A stretch of DNA of 64,000 bases, taken from assembly GCF_022376445.1 (NCBI RefSeq), contig NW_025955056.1, forward strand, positions 62,001-126,000. The letters are read 5' to 3'. Origin of the DNA: Fomitopsis serialis (Eukaryota > Basidiomycota > Agaricomycetes > Polyporales > Fomitopsidaceae). Shown here piece after piece: positions 10,971-23,821 of this stretch. Both the position numbers and the translations under genes were made by a program. Under the pieces are notes generated by a model. That model did not search any database. It saw only the letters and a program-made list of their open reading frames with translations, and was not told the DNA's origin. Position 1 is the first letter of the stretch, and each line of letters opens with the position of its first letter.

Positions 10971-13873
10971 ATGCAAGCCGATTGTACATCGCACATGAAC
11001 CAGAACCTCGATCACAATGCAGAGTCGGACTCGCTCTTCGGCTCGCCCCCGCCCTCGCCGCGCGTGAGAGGTAGGTCGCCATCTCCTCTAGCCCTGCCGG
11101 GTGCGGCAGGCTCTGCACAAAACGTGGGGACCCTTGCACTTCCTGGTTCCCATCTTGTCGCTGAAGCATCAGTCCATCCGTCAGCGTCATCGCCGTTGAG
11201 TGTCAATGACCGAGCTACGAACGTCGCACCCCCGCTGAGGATGCAGCGGGTGGGGCAGCCTGGCGCACAGCCGGTACGTACGCGGCCTGCTGTTGGACAC
11301 GTTGCGCCCGGAGGAGGGGTGTCTGCGAGTGCTTCCCGCGCTTCGTCCGTGCAGCGCAAGTCAAAAAAGGGAAAAGAAAAGGCAAGAGGTGACTCTGCCT
11401 CTCGTTCGTCTACTCCCCGGCTTGCCGCGCCACCTATCTCTATCCCGTCGCCGGACGAACCATTGCCGCCAAACTTCCTGCGGAATCAGCAAGCCCTCTT
11501 AGGCGTCGCGGGGCTCGTTGGTGGCGTTAACCCATCTCAGCTTGCCCCGCAGCCGGGAACAACGGCAGGCAACCCCATCGTACTTGACGAGGACGACGGC
11601 GACCAACCACGGTCCATCGGTCGCTATCCTATCGCAGACGGCGCGGCCCCGTCTCTACCTGCAGTCCCTGGCCCAGAAATCCTCCAGACACTTGCTCAGC
11701 AAGGCAGCGTCCTCCCGCTGGTCGAGTCTCTCGTCCGCCTCCTGACAGGTACCATCACGGCCGCGGCCGCTCCGCCAGCGTTCCCCAGACGCACCGGCTG
11801 GGAACGTACCAGCCCATCTGCCCCTCCACCTCCGAAGCGGCGCAAACTCAACTCCGTACCAGCGGGCGCGAGCGACTGGGACGTGCCGTATCCCTTTCAG
11901 GACGGGCAGGGCCCAGCAGACTATCAGTCAACATGGGCGAAGGAGCGTGCACATCGACTGGTGAGGGACTTGGTCGGCTTGGTGCGCGGCGCTGCGAAGA
12001 AGGCGGCGGTGACGGGGTACCTGCAGGAGCAGGAGCGCGCAAGGAAGCGGAAGTGGATGGACGAACGGGGGTGGCAGGGACGCGTTGGCGGGCATTCCAA
12101 GGAGAGGTTCTTGGGGCTGGAGGATGGGCTGCTGCAGGCGAGGGCGCGGAGCGTTGCGCCTAGTGCTGGTGTTGGCCCTCCGGCTTCGGGCGCTGGACCG
12201 AGTTTCCAGGTAGACTCTGGGTCGAGGCAGGCGATGAGCGAGCCTCCGTTACAATCGCTCCCTCCGGCGCCTCCAGAGTCGGATTCGTCAATCAACCAAT
12301 GGCTGGCATCAATGTTGGCGAGCACGCCGCCTACGGCCCAGGAGCAAGGTCAAGTAGAAGCGGAGCTTCCGCAACCCACTCAAGATATAGCCTCGGGATC
12401 GTCTGCTCAAGGTATGCTCCCTCTGCCCGCCATTACTATCGCTCAAGCTAATCTGGTATGGACGTCGACTCGCTAGGCCCCGTAGAAGGCATCAACAATA
12501 ACCAGTACTTTGACGACTGGTTGGCGCTTCTCGAGTCTATCCCGCCTGGGGATCCCAATGACCCGCTGCTCTCCCGGATTTGAGGACCGTCCTGGACGAC
12601 TTCGCTGCTGATGTACCCGTAGATGGGTCCGCGTCTACGGCTGGCAACCCTTTGATGCCTTGGTTCATGGACAAGGCCTGGATTCCTTCCCTGATTTCTT
12701 CCTCGACCCCGCCCTCTTCGACGCGCCCGTGTTCCCCGATACACCTCATGCACAGTCTCAAACAGCAACATCCACACTGCTCCTTCGTCTTCTTCGAATC
12801 CTCCCCAAAGCGCACTGTCCGTTCAGACTCATAACGCCCAGAATCCGAACCCGAACTACCTCTCGCCTACGGTCCCTGGGCCGAGCGCGACGCCGAGCCT
12901 AATAGGGTCACCGCTCGCGTCGACTGCGTCGCTCGCGGACGCGGAGCAGAGCCCGGCGACGCCGGAGTGGGCGTGGGCATTTGGTGAGCCTGGCGTCGTT
13001 GGCGGCGGTGGACCTGAGGGACTGGGTGGTGTTGGGTTGGGTGTCACGGATGCGAATGGCGAAAGGATAGTCGTTGGGGCGGAGGAGATGAGGGAGTTTG
13101 AGAAGGTGCTGGAGGAGGCGTGTGGGCCCGCAATGGTGCCGAACGCGGGTGGTGGAAAGGACGGCGGAGACGACATGATGGACGTGGACTCTGTCGGTGT
13201 CACTGGGAGCTTCCCTGTTGTCGCTCAAGACCGCGTGCAAGAAGTGTGGGCCCCGGACGCGACCGTCCCTGCATCCGTTTCGCCTTCGGTCGATGTTGGG
13301 GGCAGACCTCAGGGGCAAAACTCGAACACCGAGTTCACTCCGCCGTCGGCGGATTTCTCGCAATTGCATAATGACGGTCCGGCATTCCTGCCTACTCAAC
13401 CACAGGCCAGAAACGACGGCCTGGTCTCCGGCCATGCGTCACAGGGGTCATTTACAGTTGGACCAGCGCTGACGGGACTGAATGGCAGCGGTCTACCGTC
13501 CCATAGTGTCCCACCGGCCTTCCAGCCCGCGGACCTGACACAACCCACCGCTGGGCCTTCCACGCTTCATCCGCCTCCTGGCGTCTCGGCCTCGCATTCC
13601 AGCGCATCGCCGTCGCCGCTCAATGCGCTGAACTCGCTGCTCAGCCTGAAGTCGGCGGGCACGAGCACGAGCCGGCTGACGCGCGCGGAGGTGTTGCAGC
13701 GCGCGAAGGCGATGCGGAGGGACTTGGAGAGGGCGCGGGAGAGGGCGCGGGTCGAGCTGTGGGAGACGACGGTAGAGGGGGCGTGTTTGGTGGGGCTGGG
13801 GAGGGAGGTGGCTAAGGGGACGGGGGTGGGTGCGGGTATGGGGAGTGGGAGTGGGGGTGGGACGGGGAGGTAG
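10971..13873 (+). CDS. large low-complexity hypothetical protein
   Basis: I do not recognise this protein. From ATG 10971 an open frame of about 500 codons is rich in Pro, Ser and Ala. It contains SPPPSPRVRGRSPSP, an RKSKKGKEKARGD basic patch, IVLDEDDGD, PPPPKRRKLNS (a likely nuclear localisation signal) and a charged helical part with WAKERAHRLVRDLVGLVRG. An intron at 12411-12476 joins it to GPVEGINNNQYFDDWLALL. Beyond that, coding-like sequence continues in three successive -1 frames (about 12575, 12665 and 12772) until VGLGVTDANGERIVVGAEEM. It ends in a helical RAEVLQRAKAMRRDLERARE and a Gly-rich tail at 13871-13873. The acidic and NLS-like features suggest a nuclear protein (inference). 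The frame breaks are probably missing bases, and two adjacent genes are also possible. Confidence 0.55.
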
Positions 13874-15206
13874 GTGTGGGGGAAAGACTTCTCGTTGTGA
13901 GCATGAATGGAGGAGTATGGTATGTGGCATTGAATGCCGGTTACATAATATGTAAAAAGTGTACCGTCATGAGTGTCTAAATTGACAATGCATATGTTGT
14001 CGGTCACAATGAGGTCTCGGTCTGTTGCTGTCTAGCACGGGTATTCGCGACTGAGAGGTAAAGCGAGTTCTTTGCTCCTATTGAGTCTTCCTGTCATGAG
14101 GCTACTTATTCTTGGGGTTTTCAGACATGGAGTCTTCCTGAGGGTGTTGATTCATGCAAACATCGAACAGAATCGTTAAACGACCACTGTATCATTGCGG
14201 CAATGATCCTTTTGGCTTGGTCCGATGATCTACACCGCGACGCCAAGGGTTTGTCTACTTGCTGCCGATCGCGAGATGCTATGTATGTAGATACCGTGCC
14301 ATGCAAAGTTAAACGTTGGTCATTGGCTTTCAAATTTGAACGAGTGGTACAACGGGCGACTCGCAACGGAAGACAGACCACATCATGGGGGCCGCTGAGT
14401 GTGCGGTGCCCTGAGCAATTGTTGAACAGTGGAAGTTTGTAATATTGCTGTCCCTCTGCAGTCCGAAACAGCGACTTGCATCGCTCCGTTCTCAGCCCCA
14501 GCTGTCTATCATACACTGGCTTGGCCACCCGGTTTGAAACCTGTAGCTGAAGCGATTGTCCCGCGTACGTGTGGTACGCCCTGCAATGCGGGCGAGGGGG
14601 ATGCGCGCGCCGCTGTTTGCGGAAGCAAAGCGTGGTAGGGACTGGAGAGACGGAAGAGGCGAAGTCGCGCTGATGGCCGGGTTGCTGTTCGCGGAGGAAG
14701 ACGAGCAAGAGCGCAACATGTCCAGAACTTGGACACGCCCCCGCCAGGGCCCCGGCCACCCCGAGCACGGGCCACCCCCTCTCGCGCATGTGGTGCCGTC
14801 GCTGGGCTGCTGTGTCGGGAATAGACTTTCGTAGTGAGAGGGAATGCATACGGACGTGAAGATGCGAGAGACAGAGGATAAGGGACGGACGGAGGAGGGA
14901 ATGGGAGGGGCGGTAGACAGAGTGTGTCGGGGTCCTCGGAGGGAGTGGCGATGGCGGTGGGCTATTTGGCGGGTCTACTTCCTCGACCTCGACGCTCCCC
15001 CGTCCTTGCGACTGTCCTAGCTCGCCCATCTCCGCTTAGCAGCTCCGGCTGGTCTTATCCATTCTCTTGCCCGGACTGCATATCTGCGATTTTCGTTCTG
15101 TGTTTGCCCTTCCTTTCCTCTCGCTGCCCTTCTCTTCTCGTCCCGTGTCCATCCTCCCATCCCGTCCGCCCCAGCTCGTCTCCGGCTTTCCAACCCCGAG
15201 TCCTTG
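13874..15206. other. long intergenic region without a supported gene
   Basis: A 302-codon open frame on the minus strand (about 14121-15029) has no recognisable domain and a composition typical of GC-rich noise, so I do not call it. The right end should hold the Pbp1 promoter and 5' leader; it is C/T-rich (CTTCCTTTCCTCTC type tracts around 15100-15150), as is common before fungal start codons. Confidence 0.45.
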
Positions 15207-18200
15207 ATGGCCACAACAGCGAGGCAGCCCAAGCCCCAGCGCAAAGGGGGCGTGCCAGAGCCCGCTGCTCGGTGAGTACCATACCCAGCAACTCCGCCGC
15301 CGCGACTGCGACCCACCGACCGCGACTGAACATACGCTGACGTCCATCCAGTCGGGCACCGGCATGGTCAAACTCACGCGCTTCCCCAACCTTCTCTCCG
15401 AACACCGCCAACGCTCGTCTTCCCAACGGAGCACCCGCCGCGAGCCTGGCGCCTTCCCGCCTTTGGGCCAGCCGAACGGCGCGAGCAACACTCCGCCCCC
15501 GCGGACGCAACCCGACCCCCGCAGGACCGCATCCTTTCTCAACTTTCTGGCCTCGTTGTGCGTTCTCATACAGCTACCTTTCAACCCGTCACTGACTTAC
15601 ATTGTCCTCTGCGTACGCTCACCCGTCCTATCCGGATAACCCGTGGAATGTCGACCACGAACACACACTCGCGCACGATCCTGATCCGTCGATGTCGATG
15701 ACGCAGGGAACTACCATCACCCTGACCACGAAGACCCACGTGCGCTACGAGGGTTCCGTCGCTTCAACAAGCGGCGAGGGCGACACAACCGGCGTCACCC
15801 TGCGCGACGTGAAAGAGATTTCGAACCCCGGCGCGCCCTTGCGCGACATACTTTTTATTGCAAGCACCAACATTGACCAGTGGAGCAGCGGGCCTGCGGA
15901 TGCAAAGCCGCCGACAACCAATGGCGCCAATGGTGACAGTGAGTGTTCCGCCTATTGTTTGTTAACTGGGAGGACCGGATTATCCGCCGTGACGAGGTCC
16001 TCTCTTGGCGAATCGGCCACGAGCAGTCGTATCGTAGTGCTGGATGTCTCAATCCGATGTCCGTGGGCTGGCGTCCAGGCCTGCAGTAAGCCGTGTCTCG
16101 CGATGCGATAAGTTGCATTGCGAAACCGAAGCGGTATGCACGCATACAAGCGATTGGACTACGCCATCTGGCGCTTGTCCACCTCTACCAGTCTTCTGGC
16201 GCATCTCGCTTAGGCGTATCAGCGCACCGTTGGCACTCTCTGCTGTCCTATGGTTCAACATCGATTGACTCAACTTCTGCGCAGGTTTCAAGACCGACAC
16301 CGACATAACCAAAACCGCCGGGCGTCGAGAACGCGAGCTCCAAGCCTGGCAGCCAGCGGACGAGGCAGCCGCAGCGTCTGCGGCGTCGGGCGCGCCAGCA
16401 CCCACGTCGAACGGGGGGACGCGGGACGACCAGACGTTCGGCCCTGGGGCGGCGAACGGCGGCGCGTGGAACCAGTTTGAGGTGAACGAGCGGCTGTTCG
16501 GCGTGAAGGCGAACTTCGACGAGGACCTGTACACGACGAAGCTGGACAGGAACGCGCCCGACTTCAAGGAGCGCGAACGCTGGGCGGCAGGCATCGCGAA
16601 CGAGATTCTGCAGAGCCAGGCGAGTAACGTGCATATCGCGGAGGAGCGCACGAAGGATTTCGTTGGGGAGGGTAAGGACGAGGAGGAGAAGTGCGTTATG
16701 GCTGTTCGCAAGGATAGAGTGATGTTGATCGTTGACCTGCTGTTGTTTCTGCGATAGGTATGGTGCTGTGGTGCGCAGCGCGAACGCGTATGTGCCTCCC
16801 GGTGCGCGCAAGACTGGGCAGGCGGGCCTGGCCACGCCTGCGGGCGTGAAGGACGTCCCGCGTGTGGCTGTTAACGCGCCGGACGGGACGGCGGTGGCTG
16901 CTGACAAGGAGAAGAAGGCCGCTGACGCTCCGAAGACAGGATCGCCCGCCCCTGGCGCGAACAAGGTGCGTCAATCGTTCTACGTGAGTTATGGAAGGTC
17001 GTTGATCGTGGTGTGTGGTGCAGCCGACGGCGGACGCGGTGCCTGCGTTCCGGGACTTTGTGTCGAATGAGAAGGACCGGCTGATGAAGAAGAAGCAGGC
17101 GTTGATGAAGAACGAGATGGAGAGGCGGATGGCGGAGCTGGTAAAATTCAGCCAGAGCTTCAAGGTGCGTCGTCCGTTCTCTTCACTTCCGCATGTCCGC
17201 GCTACGCGCTAACGCGACACACGATAGCTCAACAAGCCCATCCCGGAAGACTTGGTCCCGATCCTGGCCAAGGACGAGGAGAAGCAGCGCCAGATCAAGG
17301 AGAAGTCCAGCAAGGATGCCGAGTCCACGCAAGCCCGCGCGATCAGCACCTCCGCCACGCTCACCGCGTCACCTTCCGCAAGCCGTGCACTCGCGTCGCC
17401 CGCCACACCCTCGCACCCGCCTGGGTCGGCGAAACCGTCCGCTGCTGCGCTCGGGAAGAGCTCGGCTGCGAAGCCCGCCACGGGCAAGGAACTGGCGAAG
17501 GGGAGGATACCGATGGTCATCCAGTCGATCCCGCCGTTCAAGGGCAAGCGCAACAGTGCGATGCCTGCGCCGACGCCCAGTGCGGCGCCGACGGGCCAGA
17601 GGCCTGGTGTGGCCAGCCCGCTGAGCCCGACGGCTGTGAACAGGCTGAATGTGAACGCGTCTTCGTTCAGGCCGACTGTGAAGTCTGTGTCTCCGCCTGT
17701 GAGTGTAGCGTGTTTGTGATGTATGGGTGATGGCTCATGTGTTCGTAGGGTGGTACGCCAAACCCGAACGGCACTTCGTCGTCGACCGCGTCGCCGAAGG
17801 TGAAAGCCGTGGAGAGCTCCGCGTCCCCGACGCAGGGCCCGCCGAACCCGTTCTTCGGGACACGGCTCCCCAAGAAGGGCGCGGTGGTGCACATCAAGGA
17901 GGACTTCAACCCGTTCAAGCACCACAAGGTCACGGAGCCGAATCAAGTTGGTGCGTATGCGTCCTTGCATTGACGGAGGGCGTGTATACTGACGGCGCTT
18001 GCACAGGCGCGACGTGGCCCTATTCGGGCAAGCGCTACATGCTGATGTTCCCGCCACTACCCCAGCCCAGCAGCAGTCCCCGCCGATGCAACACCCTCCC
18101 CCTCCCTCGATGCAGCCCCCGCCGCCGTACGAGCCGCCAGAAGACGCGGCCCAGCAGGCCGCCGCGCGGGATATGTCTATGCTTACCCTCCTTACTACCC

Positions 18201-18814
18201 TGCTCAGGTATGTCGTCGATAGTGGGCGTGGTTCGTGCACAGGCTTGGTTCGCTTACGTTGTGTGATTGTGTGATAGTATGGCCAGCCGATGATGCCAGG
18301 GATGGCTCCGCCTCCCCCTGGTGCATAATTCCTGCTGGACCGCCGTTCATGCAGCATATGCCTTACCCACATATGCCCCCGAATGGTGAGAACTCTTGTC
18401 CAGGACGTGTTGCATCGTGACAGGATATTGTTCCAGCGATGTACCCTGGCGCCCATGGGACAATGCCTCGTACGTTGTGCCTTACTGTCGCGCGGAGATT
18501 GATGTTTACGCCGCATTGCAGCTCCACAAGCCTACATGCAGCAGGCCCCGCCGCCTGGTTACCCAGTCCCGCCTAACGGCGCCGGCCATCGCCCATCTAT
18601 GCCCCCTACCCCTATCCCATCTCACGCTCACCCATACTACCAGCAAAGCCCACAGCGTACGTATTCCTATTATTTGGTAGACTTCTCGTCCGACTCAAGC
18701 CCCCGGACAGTACAACATGCTGTGCCCTACCCGATGTTGATGCCTCCCCCCGGACCCCCTCACTCGTACGACCCCTCGCAGGCTCCGCCTGTGCCCATGG
18801 GCGGCCACGCCTGA
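15207..18814 (+). CDS. PBP1: ataxin-2 homologue (Pbp1)
   Basis: This is the ataxin-2/Pbp1 family RNA-binding protein that binds poly(A)-binding protein and takes part in stress granules and mRNA polyadenylation control. The SM-ATX domain starts at QDRILSQLSGLV, and after an intron (about 15557-15708) continues GTTITLTTKTHVRYEG. The LsmAD domain follows with NERLFGVKANFDEDLYTTKL and ERERWAAGIANEI. A PAM2-like motif is clear in LNVNASSFRP near 17645-17674. The C-terminus is Pro/Gln/Met-rich (PPMQHPPPPSMQPPPPY) and ends VPMGGHA. At least six places need one extra base to stay in frame: about 15448, 15518 (C5 run), 18047, 18169 (GGG), 18326 (an in-frame TAA) and 18720. The Pro-rich C-terminus is therefore only approximately modelled. 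Its neighbour BUB1 is convergent. Confidence 0.88.
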
Positions 18815-19151
18815 GCTCGTGGTCCCAAGCTGGTTTGTGTCGTCTGTCCATACTGCTGCCTTGGTGTGCACTGCTGCGGAGTATATGGATACGGAGGAGC
18901 CTCAGGTGCTCTGTGACGCGAGCGAGGTATGGCCCTGTGTGTACTATCGCTGCGGTCCAGTGTTGTCGTCTGGCTGTCATGTCATGTTGTTCGCTGCAAT
19001 TTGTTGTGATGCAATGCAAAACAATAAAAAAGCACGAGGGGCATATGAATTAGAAGATCGAATGATGGCAAGTATGAGTGCTCGTAAGGCTACATGGGCA
19101 TAAACAAGAGGTAGTACAGGGCATGGAGTACATATTGATAGTCGGCTTCGT
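18815..19151. terminator. convergent 3' region of PBP1 and BUB1
   Basis: This 337-bp gap lies between the PBP1 stop (plus) and the BUB1 stop (minus). A canonical AATAAA lies at 19023-19028 on the plus strand, about 210 bp after the PBP1 stop, and is a candidate polyadenylation signal for PBP1. No gene is seen. Confidence 0.5.
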
Positions 19152-22100
19152 CTACCCACGGAGCGCCACCACGCTCAGTTTCTTCAGCAACCCCTTCAAA
19201 GTGTTCGTGGCTCGGTTGCAATTGACTTGCAGCCAGTTCTCCATCTCTACCCTAAGTCCTGCGAGCTCGTCGCAAACCGGCAGTTGCCCGTCATCCCGCG
19301 CCAGGCAAGGATTGAGCAGAAGGTCGAAAAGTCGCGTCCAGAGGTCGCCCTGCCAGTATCGCTTCATCGGTGTTGCCAGCTTGTATCGATCCTCCGTTCC
19401 CGGCACGAGGCTCACGGAGGATGCCTCGATGTACTTGCCATACAGCATGCAGTAGATGATCCCGGCGAGTCCGAAGTAGTCCGTCTGGAACGTCCACGGT
19501 CGGCCCTCCCGGATCTCCAGACAGTCCCTCGCGTCTGTCGGCCATTCTGCGAGGTACTGCTGTCCGGCAGGGAAGAGACGTGTGTCGATAGTGCGCCCGA
19601 AGTCGATCATCTTGATGCCTTTGTAGCACCAATCACCCTCGCCCGAAGGCTGATATATGCTCGCCAACCCGGAGGGCCCACGGGGCCCATCTTCGAGGCG
19701 CAGGAGGCAATTGTCGATCTTGACATCGCCGTGAATGAACCGGCCCGGTGCAGGCCCTCCAGAAGGCGCATGAGCTCGATGGCAAAGAATATGACGAGAA
19801 GCTCGTCGAGACAGCCACCCTGCTGGGTCATGCCGTTCTGTGCTGCACGATTGACAACGTCCAAGAGAGTTCCCTGCTTGCGTAGCTCGAGCACGAGGTA
19901 ACTCTCGTCCCGGAAGGCGTACAGAGCCTGCGGAGTGATAATCGAGTTTCGCAGCGCAGAAGGCAGAGTCCGATGGATGCGCCGCAAGACATGGAACTCC
20001 CATAAGTTACGCGGCTTCACCACTTTCAGCGCAACGCGGGATTGCTCCTCCGCGTCGAGATCGACTTCGTCAGCTTCATCTAACTCCTCCTGCTTGTCCA
20101 GATCGACGGCTTCGAAAACCGCACCAAACCCGCCTTCGCCGAGTTTATCTACGATGCCGAAACGACGGTCCAGAAGATTGATCTCCAGAGTGGTCAAGTC
20201 TTCGGTCATACGACCGGTTGTGTTTCCGCTGTTCGACGTGTTTTCTTCTTCGCAAACTTCTGTATGGCTTCCAGCCGATCGGAATCCTGCTGCCTGAGAT
20301 CGTGAAGTCGTGATCCTGCGGAAGGAGCGATAGCAGTGTCTTGATATAGGCGGATCGAACGGATTGCAGGGATTTGGGGGCTGGAAGGAGGAGGCAGCAG
20401 TCAAGGCGTCCGACAGGCTCAGTGTACCAGTCCTCTCCTCGATATCGGAGAGGGCATTCGCCGCCTCCCTTTGCCGTCCCTCTGCTTCCTCCTCTTCAAG
20501 CAGTTCCGCCGCAAGCAGCTCCGCAGCCTCGACAGGATCCTGATGCGTGGGTCGGGCATTGATCGTGTCGTTCGGCGTCGAGCGCATACTCGCAGCATAC
20601 TCGATGGTCCGCTCAGCATAGGCGTCAGAACATCGAACTTGCCGAACCTTCCGCCAAGTGGGGTGGGGCGAGAGGCAAGTTCCTCCCCGTCGTCAAGCAT
20701 ACTGTCATACTCATCTACCGGTGAAGGCTGATCCAGTTCGTCCTGCACGCCATCGAGTTCTTCGTCATCCTCCTCGTATGAGTCGTCAATGGTTTGCTGC
20801 GTATCTTCTTCCACAAGTTCCTCAGGCTCAACGACTGAGGCGCAGTCAACACGCTCGCAACGGTGTACGTTCGCTCAATGGCTGACGAGCGGGTGTGGGT
20901 GCTGCTATCTCGTCGGCGCCATCGACGTAAGGTATGATAGTGCTCGACTGTAATGCTGAAGTCGGCTCAGGTGCAGGGATGTTTTCGTTCCGCGTGGGAG
21001 GTCGGCTGAACACTTTCCTCGGCTCATTTGTGTCACGGAAAGCCGTGAAGACATTCGGGCTTCTACGGGGGATGCACTCGTCGCCCTCGATGGAGGTTGC
21101 TGATCTGGCCCCGTATCCCGACGCGCCACAGGGCGGTCCTTTGGCACTTCGGCGGCGGGGGTAAAGACGGCAGAAAACACGGGTCCAGATTTGAACGCCC
21201 CTGGGGTCTTCGTACTTTGCGAAAGCTCATCTTTGGCAGGTTGTGCTGGGGTGGACACATCTTTGACGGAAAGTGCTTTGCGTCCGTGGTTGGGAGTATA
21301 TGTAGGCAGCTTGCTAGGCGGTCCTCGTCCATGAATGGTATGAACTGTGGCAGCCTTAGACATCATCTCATTGGGATAGAGAGATCATCTCACCGGTGCA
21401 GGCGTTGAGCTTTTCTTACTACTTGCATTTTCGTCCACGAACGATCGGGCCGCTATGGATCCAATGAGTCTATGCCGGTCTAAATCGCAAAGCTCTTACC
21501 TGGCGTCTTCGCGGGCACGCCCGCGTTCTCATTCGCCCTTGGAGTCTTCACAGGTATCATCGCGTTCTCATTGTTCTTTGGAGTCTTCGTAGCCACCAGC
21601 GCGTTCTCGTTGCTGGCTGCGCGGAACTGTGCTTCGAGCGACATTGGTGCGACAGATGCGACTTTGTGCACAGGTGCATGCTTGCTTCCCGCGACTGCAC
21701 CAAAACGCATCGACTTCTCGGGCGAGTTGTACATCCCAAAGACGTCTGCGAGTGCCTCCTTCGTAGCCAGCGTGACTGTCGGCTCGAAGCCCTTGCGCAT
21801 TGTTCGCGTCATCCCCGTCCGGCTACTATTCGTGCTCGGTCCGTCCTTGAAGTTCACTCGCACAGCAGCTGCCTCGGGCGGTGGGCCCCATTTCTTGCCT
21901 AGGAGCCCCATTGAACGGGCGCGTGCCTCCTGCATGCTGTACTCCGTCCCATCCTCCGTGAAAAGCAGCGAAAGATTGAAGCGCAGCTTCTCCGGGCGCT
22001 TGCCAGGAACAGGTGGGGCGAGCATCAAGGCATAGCGTTCACGTTTTTGGTCGGCAGAAGACGTTTGACTTGTGGAGGGTGCTGAAGACGTGGGTTGAGA

Positions 22101-22746
22101 ATCGGCAGAGCTAGATGCAGAGGGAGAGTCAGATGTGTGGTACTTCAGAGGGTTCCGTCGAAGCGCTCGTGTTGATGACGAAGCCCCCTTCCATAGCACG
22201 GCATTGGTACTTGCGATGCTTGTTGGAGGCGAGGTTCTGTTCTTGAACTCTTCGTAGCGTCGTTTCAAGGGATCTACCGGACGTGCCCGTCTCTGGACAC
22301 CTTGCTTGTACACTGCCTCCGCTTCGGCTCGCCTGCCTTTCATCTAAGACCTGTAATATATGCTGACAAGGTTCTACTCACCTCCCAGCACATTCGAGTG
22401 CTAGAGCATATTCCCAATATGTTTGTGCATATACCATGCCTATGCCGTTCGCCAGAAGATAGGCGTATACAACGCTCGGATCTTCGACATGATTGGCGTA
22501 TAGCGACCAGAGCTTGAGGTATCTCAGATCCCCTTTATACGCCGCATCGTCCTTGAATTGTCGTGTCGCCTCCGCGAGGAGTTCTAGCAGCCCGGATTGA
22601 GCAAGGTGTTGCTTAGGATAGTTCTCGAGTGTCCATTTGACGAAGTTGTCGTAGGCGGATAGAGGATCCGGATCTTCTTCCAAGGCCGTGCGGATTTGTT
22701 CGCGAAATCGTTCTCGTTTCTTGAGTAGGTCGTTTGAGCCATCCAT
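19152..22746 (-). CDS. BUB1: spindle checkpoint kinase BUB1
   Basis: BUB1 is the kinetochore checkpoint kinase that phosphorylates histone H2A and recruits Bub3-Mad proteins. From ATG 22746 comes the N-terminal TPR-like domain (DPLSAYDNFVKWTLENYP, SGLLELLAEATRQFKDD, GDLRYLKLWSLYANHVEDP). A Ser/Pro-rich linker follows, with a triple NENA...KTP repeat at about 21508-21620 and LTP-x-x-ER-x-IEYAASM. The C-terminal kinase has LGEGGFGAVFEAV, VALKVVKP, HGDVKIDN (catalytic loop), IDFGRTIDTRLFP and PWTFQTDYFGLAGIIYCML, as in the BUB1 family. Two single-base deletions break the frame, near 20613 in the linker and at 19738-19742 directly before HGD. Since all flanking residues are conserved, I consider them sequence errors. 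The start could lie further upstream through an extra exon. Confidence 0.92.
21508..21620 (-). repeat. three 13-residue NENA/KTP repeats inside BUB1
   Basis: The BUB1 linker contains three consecutive units of the form NENA-x(3-4)-KTP: NENALVATKTPKN, NENAMIPVKTPRA and NENAGVPAKTPGK. At DNA level the word GCGTTCTC(A/G)TT recurs at about 39-bp spacing. Each unit has a minimal Cdk site (T-P after Lys), so I infer a cluster of cell-cycle phosphorylation sites. Confidence 0.75.
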
Positions 22747-23821
22747 CGCACCTATGTCCTGTATGGGCCGCGTCGATAATATTGATACCTTGTATAATGA
22801 AGGACACCGTTAGCAAGTTATAGCGAAGTCAATTCAGTCGATCGACAGCAAAGGGTAAACTGCGAACAGCAAGCGAAGGTGTTTACGAATACCCTGCAGT
22901 GCTTCCCGTCGCTTCGTGAGTTAGAACTCGCATCAGGCCCTACTGATAGTCATGCAGGGTTGTATGCAGTTCGTCCGGAGACATGTATAGGGACGGACGC
23001 TGACGCATGTCCAGACAAGCACTCGGAGGTAGACACCATGTCATCGCACATCGCGATGGTCCTGCGTGGATTTGGCTCTGGCACTGCTTGAGTGACAGCC
23101 TAGTAAACTTACAGTTTCCAGCCTAGGTTCAAGTCCTTCATGGCTCCTGCATTGGTTCCTGCTGTCCGATGCAGTACAGCAGGTACGCCCTTGATATCAC
23201 TGAGCATAGACCATTGCTCGTGACGTTGGTCCACGGCAGCCAGCATCAGAGCCGGCCAAAGACAGCCTTCAGGGAGCGTAAAGGACTACCAATCTGTGCA
23301 TCGCTGGACAGACCGTAGATGCAGTTCTCCGAGCAGAGTCGAGCAGAGTCGACTGGCGTTACCGAGATACGTTCGCGATCGCATAGGCACCCATTCGTGT
23401 CCGCAAAGACAGGTCCAGAATAAGACTCACAAGTAGAGGTTCGCACGACTTGGCCGCGGATTGTGGCGGCGAGTATGTATGGGCGGCGGGCCGGGGTCGG
23501 GGAGGTCGAGGAGGGAACCAAAGTTCGGTTGTCGCGTGTCGCGTGCAACAACGCGTTCATCACGTGGTTCGTGTTTAGCGCCCATTGTACTCAGTCTCAA
23601 ACTGCCACAAATGCTGATTCACCAGAGGTTGAGCACGAAAATACAGTACGTATACTATCTCGACTTCTACAGCGTTACATAAGTCACTACTTTGAGATTG
23701 TACATTACATAGGTATAATGAAAGCTGCAGATACAATACGACCTTTCTGCGGTATACAATCAGTAGCAATAGACATCCGTCATCGAAACCAAGTGCCTCC
23801 TAAATTCCCCAGTCAACCGAT
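22747..23821. other. intergenic, no gene seen
   Basis: This region lies between the BUB1 start and the RhoGEF stop. It contains a short direct repeat (two copies of CGAGCAGAGT at about 23329-23349). A GGTTCAAGTCC word near 23132 looks like a tRNA T-loop but lacks pairing stems. No coding potential that I can defend. Confidence 0.5.

Noticed and set aside
14121..15029. 302-codon open frame on the minus strand
   Set aside because: No domain, biased Arg/Ser/His composition and no splice-linked partner. It looks like chance openness in GC-rich DNA.
17209..18516. 435-codon open frame antisense to PBP1
   Set aside because: Shadow of the PBP1 coding strand. The plus strand has clear PAM2 and ataxin-2 features over the same bases.
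23120..23150. possible tRNA T-loop (GGTTCAAGTCC)
   Set aside because: The flanking bases do not form a T-stem or an acceptor stem, and no anticodon or D arm is visible upstream.
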